A DNA stretch of 64,000 bases from Marinobacter sp. C7 (GCF_022343555.1 NZ_JAKQZH010000002.1:868001-932000); one strand, 5' to 3'; numbered from the stretch's first letter, positions 36,811-47,445 are shown. Numbers and translations: made by a program. The notes: generated by a model from the sequence alone, not told the origin.

Positions 36811-39555
36811 ATGGACGATTTTCACTGGCATGCCCGCACTCTCAAGGAAGTCCTCGATCGGCTGGGTACCAGACTCCAGGGGCTTTCGTCATCGGAGGCC
36901 AGGCACCGGCTGAAGCAGAGCGGGTCCAATCGTATCGAGCGAAACGGTCGTCGGGCCTGGTACAGCATCCTTCTGCATCAGCTGGCAGACCCCATTGTCT
37001 ATGTTCTGCTCGCAGCGGCGGTGCTTGCCATCCTGATTGGCAAGGTGGCAGACAGTTTTGTGGTTCTCGCCGTTGTTGTGCTCAACACCACCATCGGCTT
37101 CGTCCAGGAAATGCGCGCCACCCAGGCCATCGAGGCGTTGAGCCGGATGGTGCCGCAGAATGCCACGGTGCTGCGTGACGGTGACGCCAGGTCGGTTCCC
37201 GCCCACACGGTGGTGCCGGGGGATGTGCTGTTGTTGCAGGCTGGAGACCAGGTGGCAGCGGATGTCCGCCTGCTTGAGGTCAATGGGCTGCAGGTCGATG
37301 AGGCAGCACTGACCGGCGAGTCGCTTCCGGTGCTCAAGCAGGAAGAGCCGGTGCCAAGTGAGGCAGTCATTGGCGATCGCCATTCCATGGCTTTCGGTGG
37401 GACCCTGGTCACAGCCGGTACTGCGGACGGCGTGGTGGTTGCCACCGGCGCCAACAGCGAGCTTGGCCGGATTTCCAGGTTACTGAGTGAAACCGCGGAG
37501 CTGCAAACCCCGCTGACCCGTCGGCTCGCAAGCCTGGTCAGAGCCATTTCCCTGACGATCCTCGTGGTCGCTGTGCTTATCTTTCTTGTCGGGATGTGGC
37601 GGGATAATTCGCTGCTCGACAGTGCGCTGGCCGCAATCACGCTCGCCGTTGCCTCGATTCCCGAGGGGTTGCCCGCCGTTATCACCATCGCGTCGGCTAT
37701 CGGTGTGCAGCGCATGGCGCGTCGCCGCGCCATTGTCCGCCACCTCCCCGCTGTAGAGACCCTCGGCAGTACCACCGTCATCTGCACTGACAAGACCGGG
37801 ACCCTCACGCGCAATGAGATGACCGTCGAGGCGTTGTGGACGCCGGATCTGGAGGTCGAGGTGACCGGTATCGGGTACGCGCCCGAGGGCGAGCTGCTGA
37901 CCGGAGGCCAGTCATTGTCCCCGCTGCCGGAGCGGGTTCACGACTTGCTGCTGGCGGGTTTGCTTTGCAACGACGCGGAGCTCGAGTGCAAACATGGTCG
38001 CTGGCGAATCGTCGGCGACCCCACCGAGGGGGCTCTGGTCGTCGCCGCCGGTAAGGCGGCGCTGGATGAAGACTCGATGCGGGCAGCGTTCCCCCGCAAG
38101 GACGAGATCCCGTTCAGTTCGGAGAGTCAGTTCATGGCGACCCTGCACGAATCCGGTGACGGGGGCGGGATGGTGTGTGTGAAGGGCGCACCGGAGGTGA
38201 TCGCCGGGATGTGTGCGGTATTCGCCGGAGGCCGGCCCATGGCCGTGGAGCTTGTGCATGAAGCCGTGGAAGCGCTGGCTGAGCGGGGCATGCGTGTGCT
38301 GGCGGTTGCCATGGCCAAACCGTCGGCCGGCACTGTGGATCTGGCGTCCTCCGGCTGGCAGCAGGAGCTTTGTTTCCTGGGGCTGGTGGGCATGTCGGAT
38401 CCGCCTCGCGATGAAGCCATTCATGCCGTCAGGGTCTGTCAGCAGGCCGGTGTTGTGGTCAAGATGGTCACTGGCGATCACGCGGAAACCGCCCGGGCAA
38501 TCGGCCAGAGTATCGGTTTGCTGGAGGCAGGCGGCGGGGGCGCGCAGGTGGTGACGGGAGCCCAGATTGAGGCGGCAACCGATGCCGAGCTGCTGGACCT
38601 GATGCGCGCCACCAACGTTTTTGCCCGAGTGGCACCCGAGCACAAACTGCGACTGGTCAAGGCGCTTCAGGCCGGGGGGCAGGTTGTTGCCATGACCGGT
38701 GATGGTGTCAACGATGCGCCGGCACTGAAGCGGGCGGAGATCGGGGTGGCGATGGGAATCAACGGCACGGCCGTTGCCAGGGAGGCCAGCGACATTGTGC
38801 TGGCGGACGATAATTTTGCCTCCATCAGCGCCGCCGTAGAGGAAGGGCGACGGGTCTACGACAACCTCTCCAAGTCCCTCGCTTTCGTGCTGCCCACCAG
38901 TCTCGGGCAGGCAATGATTATCCTGATTGCGGTACTTCTCTTCCCCGTTACTGATGGCCATCTTCTGATGCCGATCGAACCGGTACAGATTCTTTGGGTG
39001 AACCTGGTCGTCGCTATTGCACTGGCGCTGCCGCTGGCCCTGGAGGCCCGGGAACCGGGTTTGATGAAGCGACCGCCGAGGCCGCCAAAGGAACCGCTGC
39101 TGAGCCGGTTCCTGGTGGTTCGCACCTTCCTGGTCGGTGCCCTGATGACCGGTGGGGCGGCCGGACTTTTCCTGCTGGAGTACACCGCCGATCTATCCGA
39201 AGGGGCTGCAGTCGAAGTGGCCCGGGGCAAGGCGCAGACCATGGCGGTCACGACCATTATCCTGTTCCAGATGCTGTACTTGCTGAACTGCCGCTCACTC
39301 ACCCAGACGTTCTGGCGGGTTGGCCTGTTCAGTAACCTCTGGGTGTATCTCGGTATTGGAGTGACCCTGATGTTGCAGCTGGCTTTTGTCTATTTTGAGC
39401 CCCTCAATCACCTTTTTCATACCCGGCCGCTGGAGGCCGCTGACTGGTTGATGTCAGCGGGTGTGGCATTTGCGGGATTTGTGGTTATCCTGCTGGAGAA
39501 ATGGCTTTGGCGTCAGAATGACAGCGGGGAGCAGGTTGAAAATGGGGTCAGATGA
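36811..39555 (+). CDS. P-type cation-transporting ATPase (P2A-like)
   Basis: The product is a 914-residue inner-membrane pump. It has the cation-ATPase N-terminal domain (HARTLKEVLDRLGTRLQGLS), the actuator loop VDEAALTGESLPVL near 165, VASIPEGLPAVITIASAIGV near 275 (PEGL, transport site of the Ca/Na/K class), the phosphorylation site VICTDKTGTLTRNEMTVEAL near 320, KGAPE near 455, and the hinge MTGDGVNDAPALKRAEIGVA near 625. Six hydrophobic helices follow. The ion is probably Ca2+ or Mn2+/Mg2+, unproven. ATG 36811 is chosen over an upstream TTG. The final codons (NGVR) and the stop lie inside a REP-like palindrome. Confidence 0.88.
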   Translation: MDDFHWHARTLKEVLDRLGTRLQGLSSSEARHRLKQSGSNRIERNGRRAWYSILLHQLADPIVYVLLAAAVLAILIGKVADSFVVLAVVVLNTTIGFVQEMRATQAIEALSRMVPQNATVLRDGDARSVPAHTVVPGDVLLLQAGDQVAADVRLLEVNGLQVDEAALTGESLPVLKQEEPVPSEAVIGDRHSMAFGGTLVTAGTADGVVVATGANSELGRISRLLSETAELQTPLTRRLASLVRAISLTILVVAVLIFLVGMWRDNSLLDSALAAITLAVASIPEGLPAVITIASAIGVQRMARRRAIVRHLPAVETLGSTTVICTDKTGTLTRNEMTVEALWTPDLEVEVTGIGYAPEGELLTGGQSLSPLPERVHDLLLAGLLCNDAELECKHGRWRIVGDPTEGALVVAAGKAALDEDSMRAAFPRKDEIPFSSESQFMATLHESGDGGGMVCVKGAPEVIAGMCAVFAGGRPMAVELVHEAVEALAERGMRVLAVAMAKPSAGTVDLASSGWQQELCFLGLVGMSDPPRDEAIHAVRVCQQAGVVVKMVTGDHAETARAIGQSIGLLEAGGGGAQVVTGAQIEAATDAELLDLMRATNVFARVAPEHKLRLVKALQAGGQVVAMTGDGVNDAPALKRAEIGVAMGINGTAVAREASDIVLADDNFASISAAVEEGRRVYDNLSKSLAFVLPTSLGQAMIILIAVLLFPVTDGHLLMPIEPVQILWVNLVVAIALALPLALEAREPGLMKRPPRPPKEPLLSRFLVVRTFLVGALMTGGAAGLFLLEYTADLSEGAAVEVARGKAQTMAVTTIILFQMLYLLNCRSLTQTFWRVGLFSNLWVYLGIGVTLMLQLAFVYFEPLNHLFHTRPLEAADWLMSAGVAFAGFVVILLEKWLWRQNDSGEQVENGVR

Positions 39556-39573
39556 AGGTGTTCATCTGACCCC
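39544..39573. repeat. REP-like palindrome copy 4, overlapping the ATPase stop codon
   Basis: Arms GGGGTCAGATGAA / TTCATCTGACCCC with loop GGTG. The left arm is read as the last codons and TGA stop (39553-39555) of the ATPase gene. Confidence 0.88.
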
Positions 39574-39610
39574 CGGGGCTTGGGTCTGGCTCCGCGGCGG
39601 AGGGCTGAAT

Positions 39611-40381
<771 letters not shown>

Positions 40382-40468
40382 TACGGGGTTTTCCTGTATA
40401 CAAATTGAGCCGGTCGCAGTAAACTACGCGGTCTGCTGAAACAGTCATTTTTATTTTTCGGGGAAGTT

Positions 40469-40681
40469 ATGGCACGAGTTACCGTTGAAGATTGTCTGGA
40501 AAACGTTGATAACCGCTTCCAGCTGGTGATGCTGGCTACCAAGCGTGCCCGCCAGATTGCGACCAAGGGCTTTGAGCCGATGGTTCCTGAAGAAAACGAT
40601 AAGCCGACGGTACTTGCACTGCGGGAAATTGCCGAGGGCAAGGTGACCCGGGATCTTCTGAAAGAAGAAGACGAGGATTGA
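40469..40681 (+). CDS. rpoZ: RNA polymerase omega subunit
   Basis: The product is a 70-residue protein: [59 protein letters not shown]. Omega helps RNA polymerase assembly and forms part of the ppGpp site 1, a functional link to spoT just downstream. GGGAAG precedes the ATG. Length is slightly below E. coli (91) but normal for this group. Confidence 0.96.
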   Translation: MARVTVEDCLENVDNRFQLVMLATKRARQIATKGFEPMVPEENDKPTVLALREIAEGKVTRDLLKEEDED

Positions 40682-40721
40682 TCACTGCGCAGGATATTTA
40701 CCTATACGCAAGTGAGAACCA

Positions 40722-40749
40722 TTGAAATCTGTCCCCGCGGTTTTATAGT
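40722..40749 (+). promoter_or_regulatory. Candidate sigma-70 promoter for spoT
   Basis: TTGAAA (40722-40727), 16-bp spacer, TATAGT (40744-40749), located after the rpoZ stop and about 95 bp before the spoT start. A hairpin terminator lies between this promoter and spoT. Confidence 0.45.
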
Positions 40750-40784
40750 GTAGCTATAGAACGTTGCTGGAAGGATCAGGAAGG

Positions 40785-40812
40785 ACCCGGATGCGTGCAT
40801 TCGGGTTTTTTT
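40785..40812 (+). terminator. Intrinsic terminator between rpoZ and spoT
   Basis: Arms ACCCGGATGC / GCATTCGGGT (10 bp, one G-U pair), 2-nt spacer and a run of seven T (40806-40812). It ends 33 bp before the spoT start, leaving no room for another promoter, so spoT depends on read-through. Confidence 0.8.
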
Positions 40813-40845
40813 GTCCCTGAAGTTTGGAAAGAGTGTGGAGGCGCG

Positions 40846-42984
40846 GTGTCGGCAGAGCCTACGGTTGAAGGTCTGGCCCAGGAGCTCAGTACCTATCTGG
40901 ATACCAATCGCATCAATCAGGTGCGACGGGCCTACTATTACGCCGAACAGGCTCACGAAGGGCAAATGCGCAAAAGCGGGGACCGCTACATCACCCACCC
41001 CCTGGCGGTGGCGCGCATTCTTGCCGAGTTGAAGCTCGACCATCAGAGTCTGATGGCAGCAATGCTCCACGACGTTATCGAGGACACCGGTATCCCCAAG
41101 GATGCCCTGGCCGAGCAGTTCGGCGAGGATGTTGCGGAGCTGGTGGATGGCGTCTCCAAACTGACCCAGATCGAATTCCGTTCCAGGGCGGAAGCCCAGG
41201 CAGAGAACTTCCAGAAAATGACCCTGGCCATGGCCAGAGACATTCGTGTGATTCTGGTTAAGCTGGCGGACCGGCTTCACAACATGCGCACCCTCGGGCC
41301 CATGCCCTACGAGAAACGCCAGCGCATTGCCACCGAAACCCTCGACATCTATGCCCCGATTGCCAATCGCCTGGGGATGCATTCCCTCTGTACCGAGCTT
41401 GAGGATCTGGGCTTCTCGTCCCTGTATCCCATGCGGGCCAAATATATCTCCAAGGCGGTCAACAAGCTGCGCGGCAGTCACCGGGAAATCATTGAGGAAA
41501 TTCGAGGCAAACTCCAGGAAAAGCTGGAGGAGCGCGGGCTGCCGGGCCGCATCCTCGGGCGCGAGAAGCACTTGAACAGCATCTACAACAAGATGAAGTT
41601 CAAACAGAAATCCTTCCATGAAATCATGGATGTGTACGCCTTCCGCATCATCACCGACACCGAGGACGACTGTTACCGCATTCTCGGCGCCGTGCACAGT
41701 CTCTACAAGCCGCTCCCCGGCCGGTTCAAGGACTACATCGCCATGCCCAAGGCCAATGGCTACCAGTCTTTGCATACCACCCTGTTCGGCATGCATGTGA
41801 ACATCGAGATCCAGATCCGCACCGAGGAGATGGAACACATTGCGAACAACGGCATTGCCGCCCACTGGATGTACAAGAACGAGCCCTCCAACGTCACCAG
41901 CGTGAATCAGGCCCGGGTGGACCGCTGGGTGAAGGGGCTGATGGAAATGCGTGAGCGCGCGGATGATTCCCTCGAATTCATCGAGCACGTGAAGGTGGAC
42001 CTGTTCCCCGACGAAATCTATGTGTTCACGCCCAAAGGCCGGATCATGGAATTGCCCAGTGGCGCCACGCCGGTGGATTTTGCCTACGCCATCCACACCG
42101 ACATCGGCAACGCGGCGGTGGCGTGCCGGATCAACCGCAATCTCGCCTCCCTGAGCCAGCCCCTGCAAAGCGGGCAGACGGTAGAGATCATCACCGCCCC
42201 CGGGGCACGACCAAACCCGGCCTGGCTCAGCTTTGTCGTTACCGGCAAGGCGCGGAGCAGCATTCGCCATGTCCTGAAGACCCAGAAACGGGCGGAGTCC
42301 CTGGAGCTTGGCCGTACCCTGTTGAAGAAATCGCTCAAGGGCTTCGGCACCCGGCTCTCCGAGATCAGCGATGGCCAGAAGCAGATCGTCGTCAACCACA
42401 ATCAGGTGAACAGCTTTGACGACCTGATCAGTGATATCGGCCTGGGTAACCGTATGGCCTACCTGGTGGCGCGGCAGCTGGTCACCGGTGCCCCGGGTGA
42501 GGAGCCCCCGGTCGTTCAGGCCGAGCGACCGACCGAGCGTAGCCCGGTTACCATACGGGGTACCGAGGGGCTGCTGGTGAAGTTCGCCAGTTGCTGCAAG
42601 CCGATTCCGGGTGACCCGGTGGTCGGCGTGATGGACTCCGGCAATGGCATGGTGATCCACTCTGACACCTGCTCCCGCCTTCCCGAGGACGACGAGGGCA
42701 GGGCCCGCCTGACCCATCTCAAGTGGGCCAAGGACATCAACGACGAATTCTCGGTTGAACTCCGGGTGGAGCTGGAACGTCAGCGGGGTGTTATCGCGGA
42801 GCTGGCCAATGCGGTGGCGATGGCCGATGGCAACATCGAGCGCATCAGTGTCGAGGACCAGAATGCCAAGTTCGGTATTGTCAGTCTGGTCGTGCACGTT
42901 AATGGCCGGAAACACCTCGCTCGTGTGATGCGCCGGATCCGCAACATCCGGGCTGTTACCCACATCAACCGGGTTCGCCACTGA
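40846..42984 (+). CDS. spoT: Bifunctional (p)ppGpp synthase/hydrolase SpoT
   Basis: SpoT degrades and makes (p)ppGpp. The 712-residue protein has the HD hydrolase domain with HPLAVARILAE and AAMLHDVIEDTGIPKDALAE near 60-80; the synthetase with GREKHLNSIYNKMKFKQKSF near 240 and the RFKD loop (PLPGRFKDYIAMPKANGYQS) near 290; the TGS domain (IYVFTPKGRIMELPSGATPV) near 395; a zinc-finger/helical part (KFASCCKPIPGDPVVGV) near 585; and an ACT domain at the end. The RFKD rather than EFDD motif and the intact HD motif mark the bifunctional type. Start GTG 40846 has GGAGG upstream; an earlier in-frame GTG lies inside a terminator. Confidence 0.95.
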   Translation: MSAEPTVEGLAQELSTYLDTNRINQVRRAYYYAEQAHEGQMRKSGDRYITHPLAVARILAELKLDHQSLMAAMLHDVIEDTGIPKDALAEQFGEDVAELVDGVSKLTQIEFRSRAEAQAENFQKMTLAMARDIRVILVKLADRLHNMRTLGPMPYEKRQRIATETLDIYAPIANRLGMHSLCTELEDLGFSSLYPMRAKYISKAVNKLRGSHREIIEEIRGKLQEKLEERGLPGRILGREKHLNSIYNKMKFKQKSFHEIMDVYAFRIITDTEDDCYRILGAVHSLYKPLPGRFKDYIAMPKANGYQSLHTTLFGMHVNIEIQIRTEEMEHIANNGIAAHWMYKNEPSNVTSVNQARVDRWVKGLMEMRERADDSLEFIEHVKVDLFPDEIYVFTPKGRIMELPSGATPVDFAYAIHTDIGNAAVACRINRNLASLSQPLQSGQTVEIITAPGARPNPAWLSFVVTGKARSSIRHVLKTQKRAESLELGRTLLKKSLKGFGTRLSEISDGQKQIVVNHNQVNSFDDLISDIGLGNRMAYLVARQLVTGAPGEEPPVVQAERPTERSPVTIRGTEGLLVKFASCCKPIPGDPVVGVMDSGNGMVIHSDTCSRLPEDDEGRARLTHLKWAKDINDEFSVELRVELERQRGVIAELANAVAMADGNIERISVEDQNAKFGIVSLVVHVNGRKHLARVMRRIRNIRAVTHINRVRH

Positions 42985-43062
42985 CGTCGACCAAAGGCCG
43001 GTTGACAGTTGCCGCTGTGAGCGGCGAGCATTGGCGTTTTGGAAGAGAGGAATTCTGAGATC

Positions 43063-43449
43063 ATGACCAACAAATCCGTAATCCAGACCGAAAATGCCCC
43101 CCAGGCGATCGGCACCTATTCCCAGGCGGTCAAGGCCGGGGATACCGTCTACCTTTCCGGTCAGATTCCGCTGGATCCGGAAACCATGGAAGTGGTTCCG
43201 GGGGATTTCTCCGCCAAGACCCGCCGGGTGTTCGAGAACCTGAAGGCCGTCTGTGAAGCCGCCGGTGGTGAATTGAAGGATATCGTCAAACTCAACATCT
43301 ACATGACCGATCTGGCCAACTTTGCGACCGTCAACGAGATCATGGCAACCTACTTCCAGGAGCCGTACCCGGCCCGTGCCGCCGTTGGTGTCGCGGCACT
43401 GCCGAAGGGTGTGCCCATCGAGATGGAAGCGGTAATGGTGCTCAGCTAA
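43063..43449 (+). CDS. ridA: RidA family enamine/imine deaminase
   Basis: RidA hydrolyses reactive enamines such as 2-aminoacrylate. The 128-residue protein has [20 protein letters not shown] at the start, [20 protein letters not shown] near 30, the [20 protein letters not shown] end with the substrate-binding Arg (PARAAV) near 105 and the GV-E residues. I start at ATG 43063. It follows spoT as in many gammaproteobacteria. Its last 8 bp overlap the convergent epimerase-like gene. Confidence 0.94.
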   Translation: MTNKSVIQTENAPQAIGTYSQAVKAGDTVYLSGQIPLDPETMEVVPGDFSAKTRRVFENLKAVCEAAGGELKDIVKLNIYMTDLANFATVNEIMATYFQEPYPARAAVGVAALPKGVPIEMEAVMVLS

Positions 43450-44311
43450 GGCTGTCGATCATCTCCCGGTATCCCGCCCGGAAGTCGGGGTACCGGAAGG
43501 TAAATCCGCTCTCCAGCAATCTTCTGTTACTGCATCGCTTGCTTCCGGCCCGGCCCCCCTTTCGCGCATCCGCCTGCGGCGCTTCGCACGGAATCTGCTC
43601 CCGAACCCATTCGACGACCTCATCCAGCCTCACCGGCTCGCAATCACTGGCAATATACACAGGCTCAAGCGTCTCTCCCGCCACGGCCCGTTCGATCAGA
43701 TGTATGACCACCCGGGCGGCGTCTACTTCATGGATCCGATTGCTGTACGGAGCGGGTGCTTGGGGGTTCATCCGTCCCTCCAGAACCTCCTCGAGGAAGC
43801 GTTGACGGGAAGGCCCGTAGATCCCGCTGAAGCGAACAATGGTGGCCGGATGGATACTGCCGAGCGCAGCCTGTTCGCCGGCGATGATCTGCTGCCCGCT
43901 GAAGCGCGCCGGAGCCGTCTCGCTGCTTTCGTCCACCCAGCCGTCATCGTCCTGGGCGTAGACACTGGTGCTACTGATGAAGATCAGACGTTTCAGAGGG
44001 CGATCTCCGATGGTATCGAGCAGGTTCGTCAGTCCGGTCACATAGGCATCGCGGTAGCCGTCATTGTCATAACGGGAGGGCGTGAGGCAGTAGATGACAA
44101 AGTCCAGGTGGGTCGGAAGTGCGCCCCGCAGCGTTTCCGGGCGGGTCAGGTCCGCGCTGATGCCTGTTACCCCCTCCGGCACTCTGCTTGCGTTCCGGCG
44201 CAGGCCGAACACCTCGGCATGTTCCAGTAGGCCACTGGCAATACTGCCCCCGAGTTTCCCACAGCCGGCGACGAGGATCCGTGGCCGATGCCCGTTTTCA
44301 GTGATTGCCAT
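43442..44311 (-). CDS. NAD(P)-dependent epimerase/dehydratase-like (YeeZ-type) protein
   Basis: The product is a 289-residue extended SDR-like protein. The N-terminal dinucleotide loop is [19 protein letters not shown] near 12. It has [20 protein letters not shown] near 72, [20 protein letters not shown] near 110 with a Ser, [19 protein letters not shown] near 155, and [18 protein letters not shown] near 190. A YxxxK pair in the usual SDR place is not obvious, so catalysis may be altered. ATG 44311 has AAGGA 12 nt upstream. Substrate is unknown. Similar genes lie between ridA and oxyR in related species. Confidence 0.75.
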   Translation of the reverse strand: MAITENGHRPRILVAGCGKLGGSIASGLLEHAEVFGLRRNASRVPEGVTGISADLTRPETLRGALPTHLDFVIYCLTPSRYDNDGYRDAYVTGLTNLLDTIGDRPLKRLIFISSTSVYAQDDDGWVDESSETAPARFSGQQIIAGEQAALGSIHPATIVRFSGIYGPSRQRFLEEVLEGRMNPQAPAPYSNRIHEVDAARVVIHLIERAVAGETLEPVYIASDCEPVRLDEVVEWVREQIPCEAPQADARKGGRAGSKRCSNRRLLESGFTFRYPDFRAGYREMIDSLS

Positions 44312-44387
44312 AGACAATTTCAATCCTTATGCTTTACCTAATAAATAAGTGAAACTTCGACCCGTACCTATCTGACCGGAGCTCACC

Positions 44388-45347
44388 ATGACTCTAACCG
44401 AGTTACGATACGTCGTTACCCTTGCCCGCGAAAGGCATTTTGGCCGGGCAGCCGAGCGATGTCATGTCAGCCAGCCGACACTGAGTGTCGCAGTAAAAAA
44501 GCTGGAGGATGAACTGGGGATTCCTCTGTTCGAGCGGAGCAAAAGCAGTATCCGGGTGACAGAGACCGGTCAGCGTATCATCGAGCAGGCCCAGCGGGTT
44601 CTGGATCAGGTAAATGTGATCAAGGACATGGCCCAGGACGGCAAGAATCAACTTAACTCACCCCTGAAAGTCGGTGCCATCTATACCATTGGCCCCTACC
44701 TGTTTCCGCACCTGTTGCCGGAGTTGCGCCGTGCGGCGCCGGACATGCCGTTGTACATCGAGGAGAACTACACCTCCAATCTGCGTCAGAAGCTGCGCCA
44801 GTCCGAACTTGACGCGATCATCATCGCTCTGCCTTTCGAAGAGCCGGAGGTTTTGACGCTGCCGCTCTATGACGAGCCCTTTGTGGTGCTGCTCCCGGCG
44901 GGTCATCCGCTGGCCAGAAAGGAGCAGCTCACCGCGGAGGAGTTGGCAAAGGAACAGCTCTTGCTGCTCGGGCCGGGACACTGTTTTCGCGATCAGGTGC
45001 TGGAGTCCTGTCCGCCCATGGTCGAGGCAATTACCAAGCGGGTGGATAACGGATCGCCCTCGTTGGTGACGGAAGGCAGTTCCCTGGAAACCATCCGCCA
45101 CATGGTCGCCTCTGGACTCGGCGTTACCGTTTTGCCGCTCTCCGCCGCCACGGCCATGCAGTATCACGAGGACATTCTCGCGGTCCGCCCGTTTGCGCCT
45201 CCGGTCCCCTTCAGGACGGTGGCGCTGGCCTGGAGGGTCACCTTCCCGCGGCCCAAGGCAATTGATGTGCTGTCCCTTGCGGCCAGCCAGTGCCGAGTCG
45301 TGGAGAAAGCAAGAACGGATAACCCGGCCGTCGCCGAATCTGCCTGA
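44388..45347 (+). CDS. oxyR: LysR-type hydrogen peroxide regulator OxyR
   Basis: OxyR is a peroxide-sensing activator. The 319-residue protein has the N-terminal winged helix (TELRYVVTLARERHFGRAAE; VSQPTLSVAVKKLEDELGIP) and the effector domain with the redox pair Cys199 and Cys208 in GPGHCFRDQVLESCPPMVEA, at the exact E. coli positions. GSPSLVTEGSSLETIRHMVA near 225 is typical. It is 76 bp from the divergent epimerase gene; recG follows after 7 bp, forming the oxyR-recG operon also seen in Pseudomonas. Confidence 0.95.
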   Translation: MTLTELRYVVTLARERHFGRAAERCHVSQPTLSVAVKKLEDELGIPLFERSKSSIRVTETGQRIIEQAQRVLDQVNVIKDMAQDGKNQLNSPLKVGAIYTIGPYLFPHLLPELRRAAPDMPLYIEENYTSNLRQKLRQSELDAIIIALPFEEPEVLTLPLYDEPFVVLLPAGHPLARKEQLTAEELAKEQLLLLGPGHCFRDQVLESCPPMVEAITKRVDNGSPSLVTEGSSLETIRHMVASGLGVTVLPLSAATAMQYHEDILAVRPFAPPVPFRTVALAWRVTFPRPKAIDVLSLAASQCRVVEKARTDNPAVAESA

Positions 45348-45354
45348 GCCCTAT

Positions 45355-47430
45355 ATGACGTCACTGGACGACATTCCTGTTACTCAGCTCAAGGGCGTTG
45401 GAAGCGCCTTGGCGGGGAAGCTCGCCAAGCTTGGTATCGAGTCCCTGCAGGACCTGCTGTTTCACCTGCCCCACCGGTATGAGGATCGGACCCGGGTCAT
45501 CCCCATGGGAAATTTGCGCATCGGCGATGTGGCGGTGGTGGAAGGTGAAGTGGTGAAAGCGGACCTGGTCATGGGGCGGCGCCGAAGCCTGCAGGTAACG
45601 CTCAGGGACAGCAGTGGTTTCCTGGTCATGCGTTTTTTCCACTTCAACGCGGCCCAGAAGAACCAGCTTTCGGAGGGAGCGCGGGTGCGCTGCTTCGGGG
45701 AGGTCAGGCCCGGTCGGGCCGGTTATGAGTTCTATCATCCGGAATATCAGGTGAATCCACCGCCGATGCCGCCGGAGGGGCAGGCAACCCTGACGCCGGT
45801 TTATCCGCTTACGGAGGGCATCCAGCAGCCCAGGGTCCGGAACCTTTGCCAGCAGGCGTTGATGTACCTTGACCGGTTTCCGATCCGGGACTGGCTGCCG
45901 CCCGCCTTGCTGGCGGACTACCAGTTGCCGGGTATTACCGAGGCTGTGAGGCTGGTCCATGCACCACCGGCAAACGCCCCTGTCCATCTGCTGATGGAGG
46001 GCAAACATCCGGCACAGCAGCGCCTGGTAATGGAAGAGTTACTGGCGCATCAGCTCAGTCTTCTGCAGGTACGCGAACAGATCCAGACCCGGGAAGCACT
46101 GCCGCTACTGCCGACCGGCGAGCTCGCCAACCGTTTTCTCGACAGCCTTCCGTTTGTTCTGACCGGCGCCCAGAAACATGTCATGAGCGATATCCGTCAG
46201 GACCTGAGTCAGCCGATACCGATGTTGCGACTGGTTCAGGGGGATGTAGGCTCCGGCAAAACGATCGTGGCGGCCCTGGCGGCGCTGCAAGCGATCGCCG
46301 CTGGCGCCCAGGTTGCGATGATGGCACCGACGGAGATCCTGGCAGAACAGCATTACCAGAATTTCCGGAACTGGCTGGAGCCCCTGGGTATCCGGCTGGC
46401 GTGGTTGTCCGGCAAGGTCAAGGGCAAGGCGAGACAGGAAGCTCTCGACGCGGTGAGCTCCGGTGATGCTGCCGTAGTGATTGGTACCCATGCATTGTTT
46501 CAGGAGGATGTCCGGTTTGACCGGTTGGCGCTGGTGATCGTCGATGAGCAGCACCGGTTTGGCGTTCATCAAAGGCTGGCCCTGCGCGAGAAGGGGGTAG
46601 GAGGTTCGCTTGCCCCGCATCAACTGATCATGACTGCAACCCCGATTCCCCGCACCCTGGCAATGAGTGCCTATGCTGACCTTGATACGTCGGTGATCGA
46701 CGAGCTGCCGCCCGGACGCAAACCTATTGAAACTATTGTGATTTCCGACAGTCGGCGCGATGATGTGATTGAGCGGGTGCGTAGTGCGTGCCGGGATGGT
46801 CGCCAGGCGTACTGGGTCTGCACGCTGATCGAGGAATCCGAAGCGCTGCAATGTCAGGCTGCGGAAGTGACCGCCCGGGAGCTCGCCGAGCGGCTCCCGG
46901 GGTTGCAGATCGGGCTTGTTCACGGTCGACTGAAAGCTCAGGAGAAAGCGGATGTCATGGAGCGTTTCAAGGCCGGTGAATTGGACTTGCTGGTAGCGAC
47001 GACGGTCATTGAAGTGGGGGTGGATGTGCCCAATGCTTCACTCATTATCATCGAGAACCCGGAACGGTTGGGTCTGGCACAGCTCCATCAATTGCGGGGC
47101 CGGGTCGGGCGGGGTGAGCAGGCCAGTTTTTGTGTGTTGCTTTACCATCCGCCGCTCTCATCCAACGGCAAGGCGCGGCTCCAGGCACTCCGGGACAGCC
47201 AGGATGGTTTTGTGATTGCCGAAAAAGATCTGGAAATCCGTGGCCCCGGTGAAGTCCTGGGCACCCGCCAAACGGGCATGATGCAATTCCGGCTTGCGGA
47301 TTTTGAAAGGGACAAGGGCTGGATTGAACCGGTCAGGGAAATGGCGCCTTCGCTGATGAAGCAGCCTGACGTTGTCAATGGACTGATTCGCCGCTGGCTG
47401 GGCGAGCGCATACGCTATGGCGACGTCTGA
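45355..47430 (+). CDS. recG: ATP-dependent DNA helicase RecG
   Basis: RecG reverses forks and migrates branched DNA. The 691-residue protein has the N-terminal wedge/OB domain (VTQLKGVGSALAGKLAKLGI; FHLPHRYEDRTRVIPMGNLR), Walker A RLVQGDVGSGKTIVAALAAL near 300, APTEILAEQHYQNFRNWLE near 325, the DEQH box VIVDEQHRFGVHQRLALRE near 398, the TATPIPRTLAMSAYADLDTS motif near 425, and C-terminal motifs (LLVATTVIEVGVDVPNASLI; HQLRGRVGRGEQASFCVLLY) near 545-590. The start is ATG 45355; longer frames upstream overlap oxyR. It is cotranscribed with oxyR. Confidence 0.95.
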   Translation: MTSLDDIPVTQLKGVGSALAGKLAKLGIESLQDLLFHLPHRYEDRTRVIPMGNLRIGDVAVVEGEVVKADLVMGRRRSLQVTLRDSSGFLVMRFFHFNAAQKNQLSEGARVRCFGEVRPGRAGYEFYHPEYQVNPPPMPPEGQATLTPVYPLTEGIQQPRVRNLCQQALMYLDRFPIRDWLPPALLADYQLPGITEAVRLVHAPPANAPVHLLMEGKHPAQQRLVMEELLAHQLSLLQVREQIQTREALPLLPTGELANRFLDSLPFVLTGAQKHVMSDIRQDLSQPIPMLRLVQGDVGSGKTIVAALAALQAIAAGAQVAMMAPTEILAEQHYQNFRNWLEPLGIRLAWLSGKVKGKARQEALDAVSSGDAAVVIGTHALFQEDVRFDRLALVIVDEQHRFGVHQRLALREKGVGGSLAPHQLIMTATPIPRTLAMSAYADLDTSVIDELPPGRKPIETIVISDSRRDDVIERVRSACRDGRQAYWVCTLIEESEALQCQAAEVTARELAERLPGLQIGLVHGRLKAQEKADVMERFKAGELDLLVATTVIEVGVDVPNASLIIIENPERLGLAQLHQLRGRVGRGEQASFCVLLYHPPLSSNGKARLQALRDSQDGFVIAEKDLEIRGPGEVLGTRQTGMMQFRLADFERDKGWIEPVREMAPSLMKQPDVVNGLIRRWLGERIRYGDV

Positions 47431-47445
47431 ACCAGGGAGATCTTT

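Noticed and set aside
40795..40845. Upstream GTG start for spoT at 40795
   Set aside because: It lies in the stem of an intrinsic terminator, while GTG 40846 has a GGAGG at proper distance.
40702..42981. 759-codon open frame on the minus strand
   Set aside because: It lies entirely opposite spoT, whose protein is full length with all family motifs; the antisense frame has no recognisable domain and reflects GC-rich codon structure.
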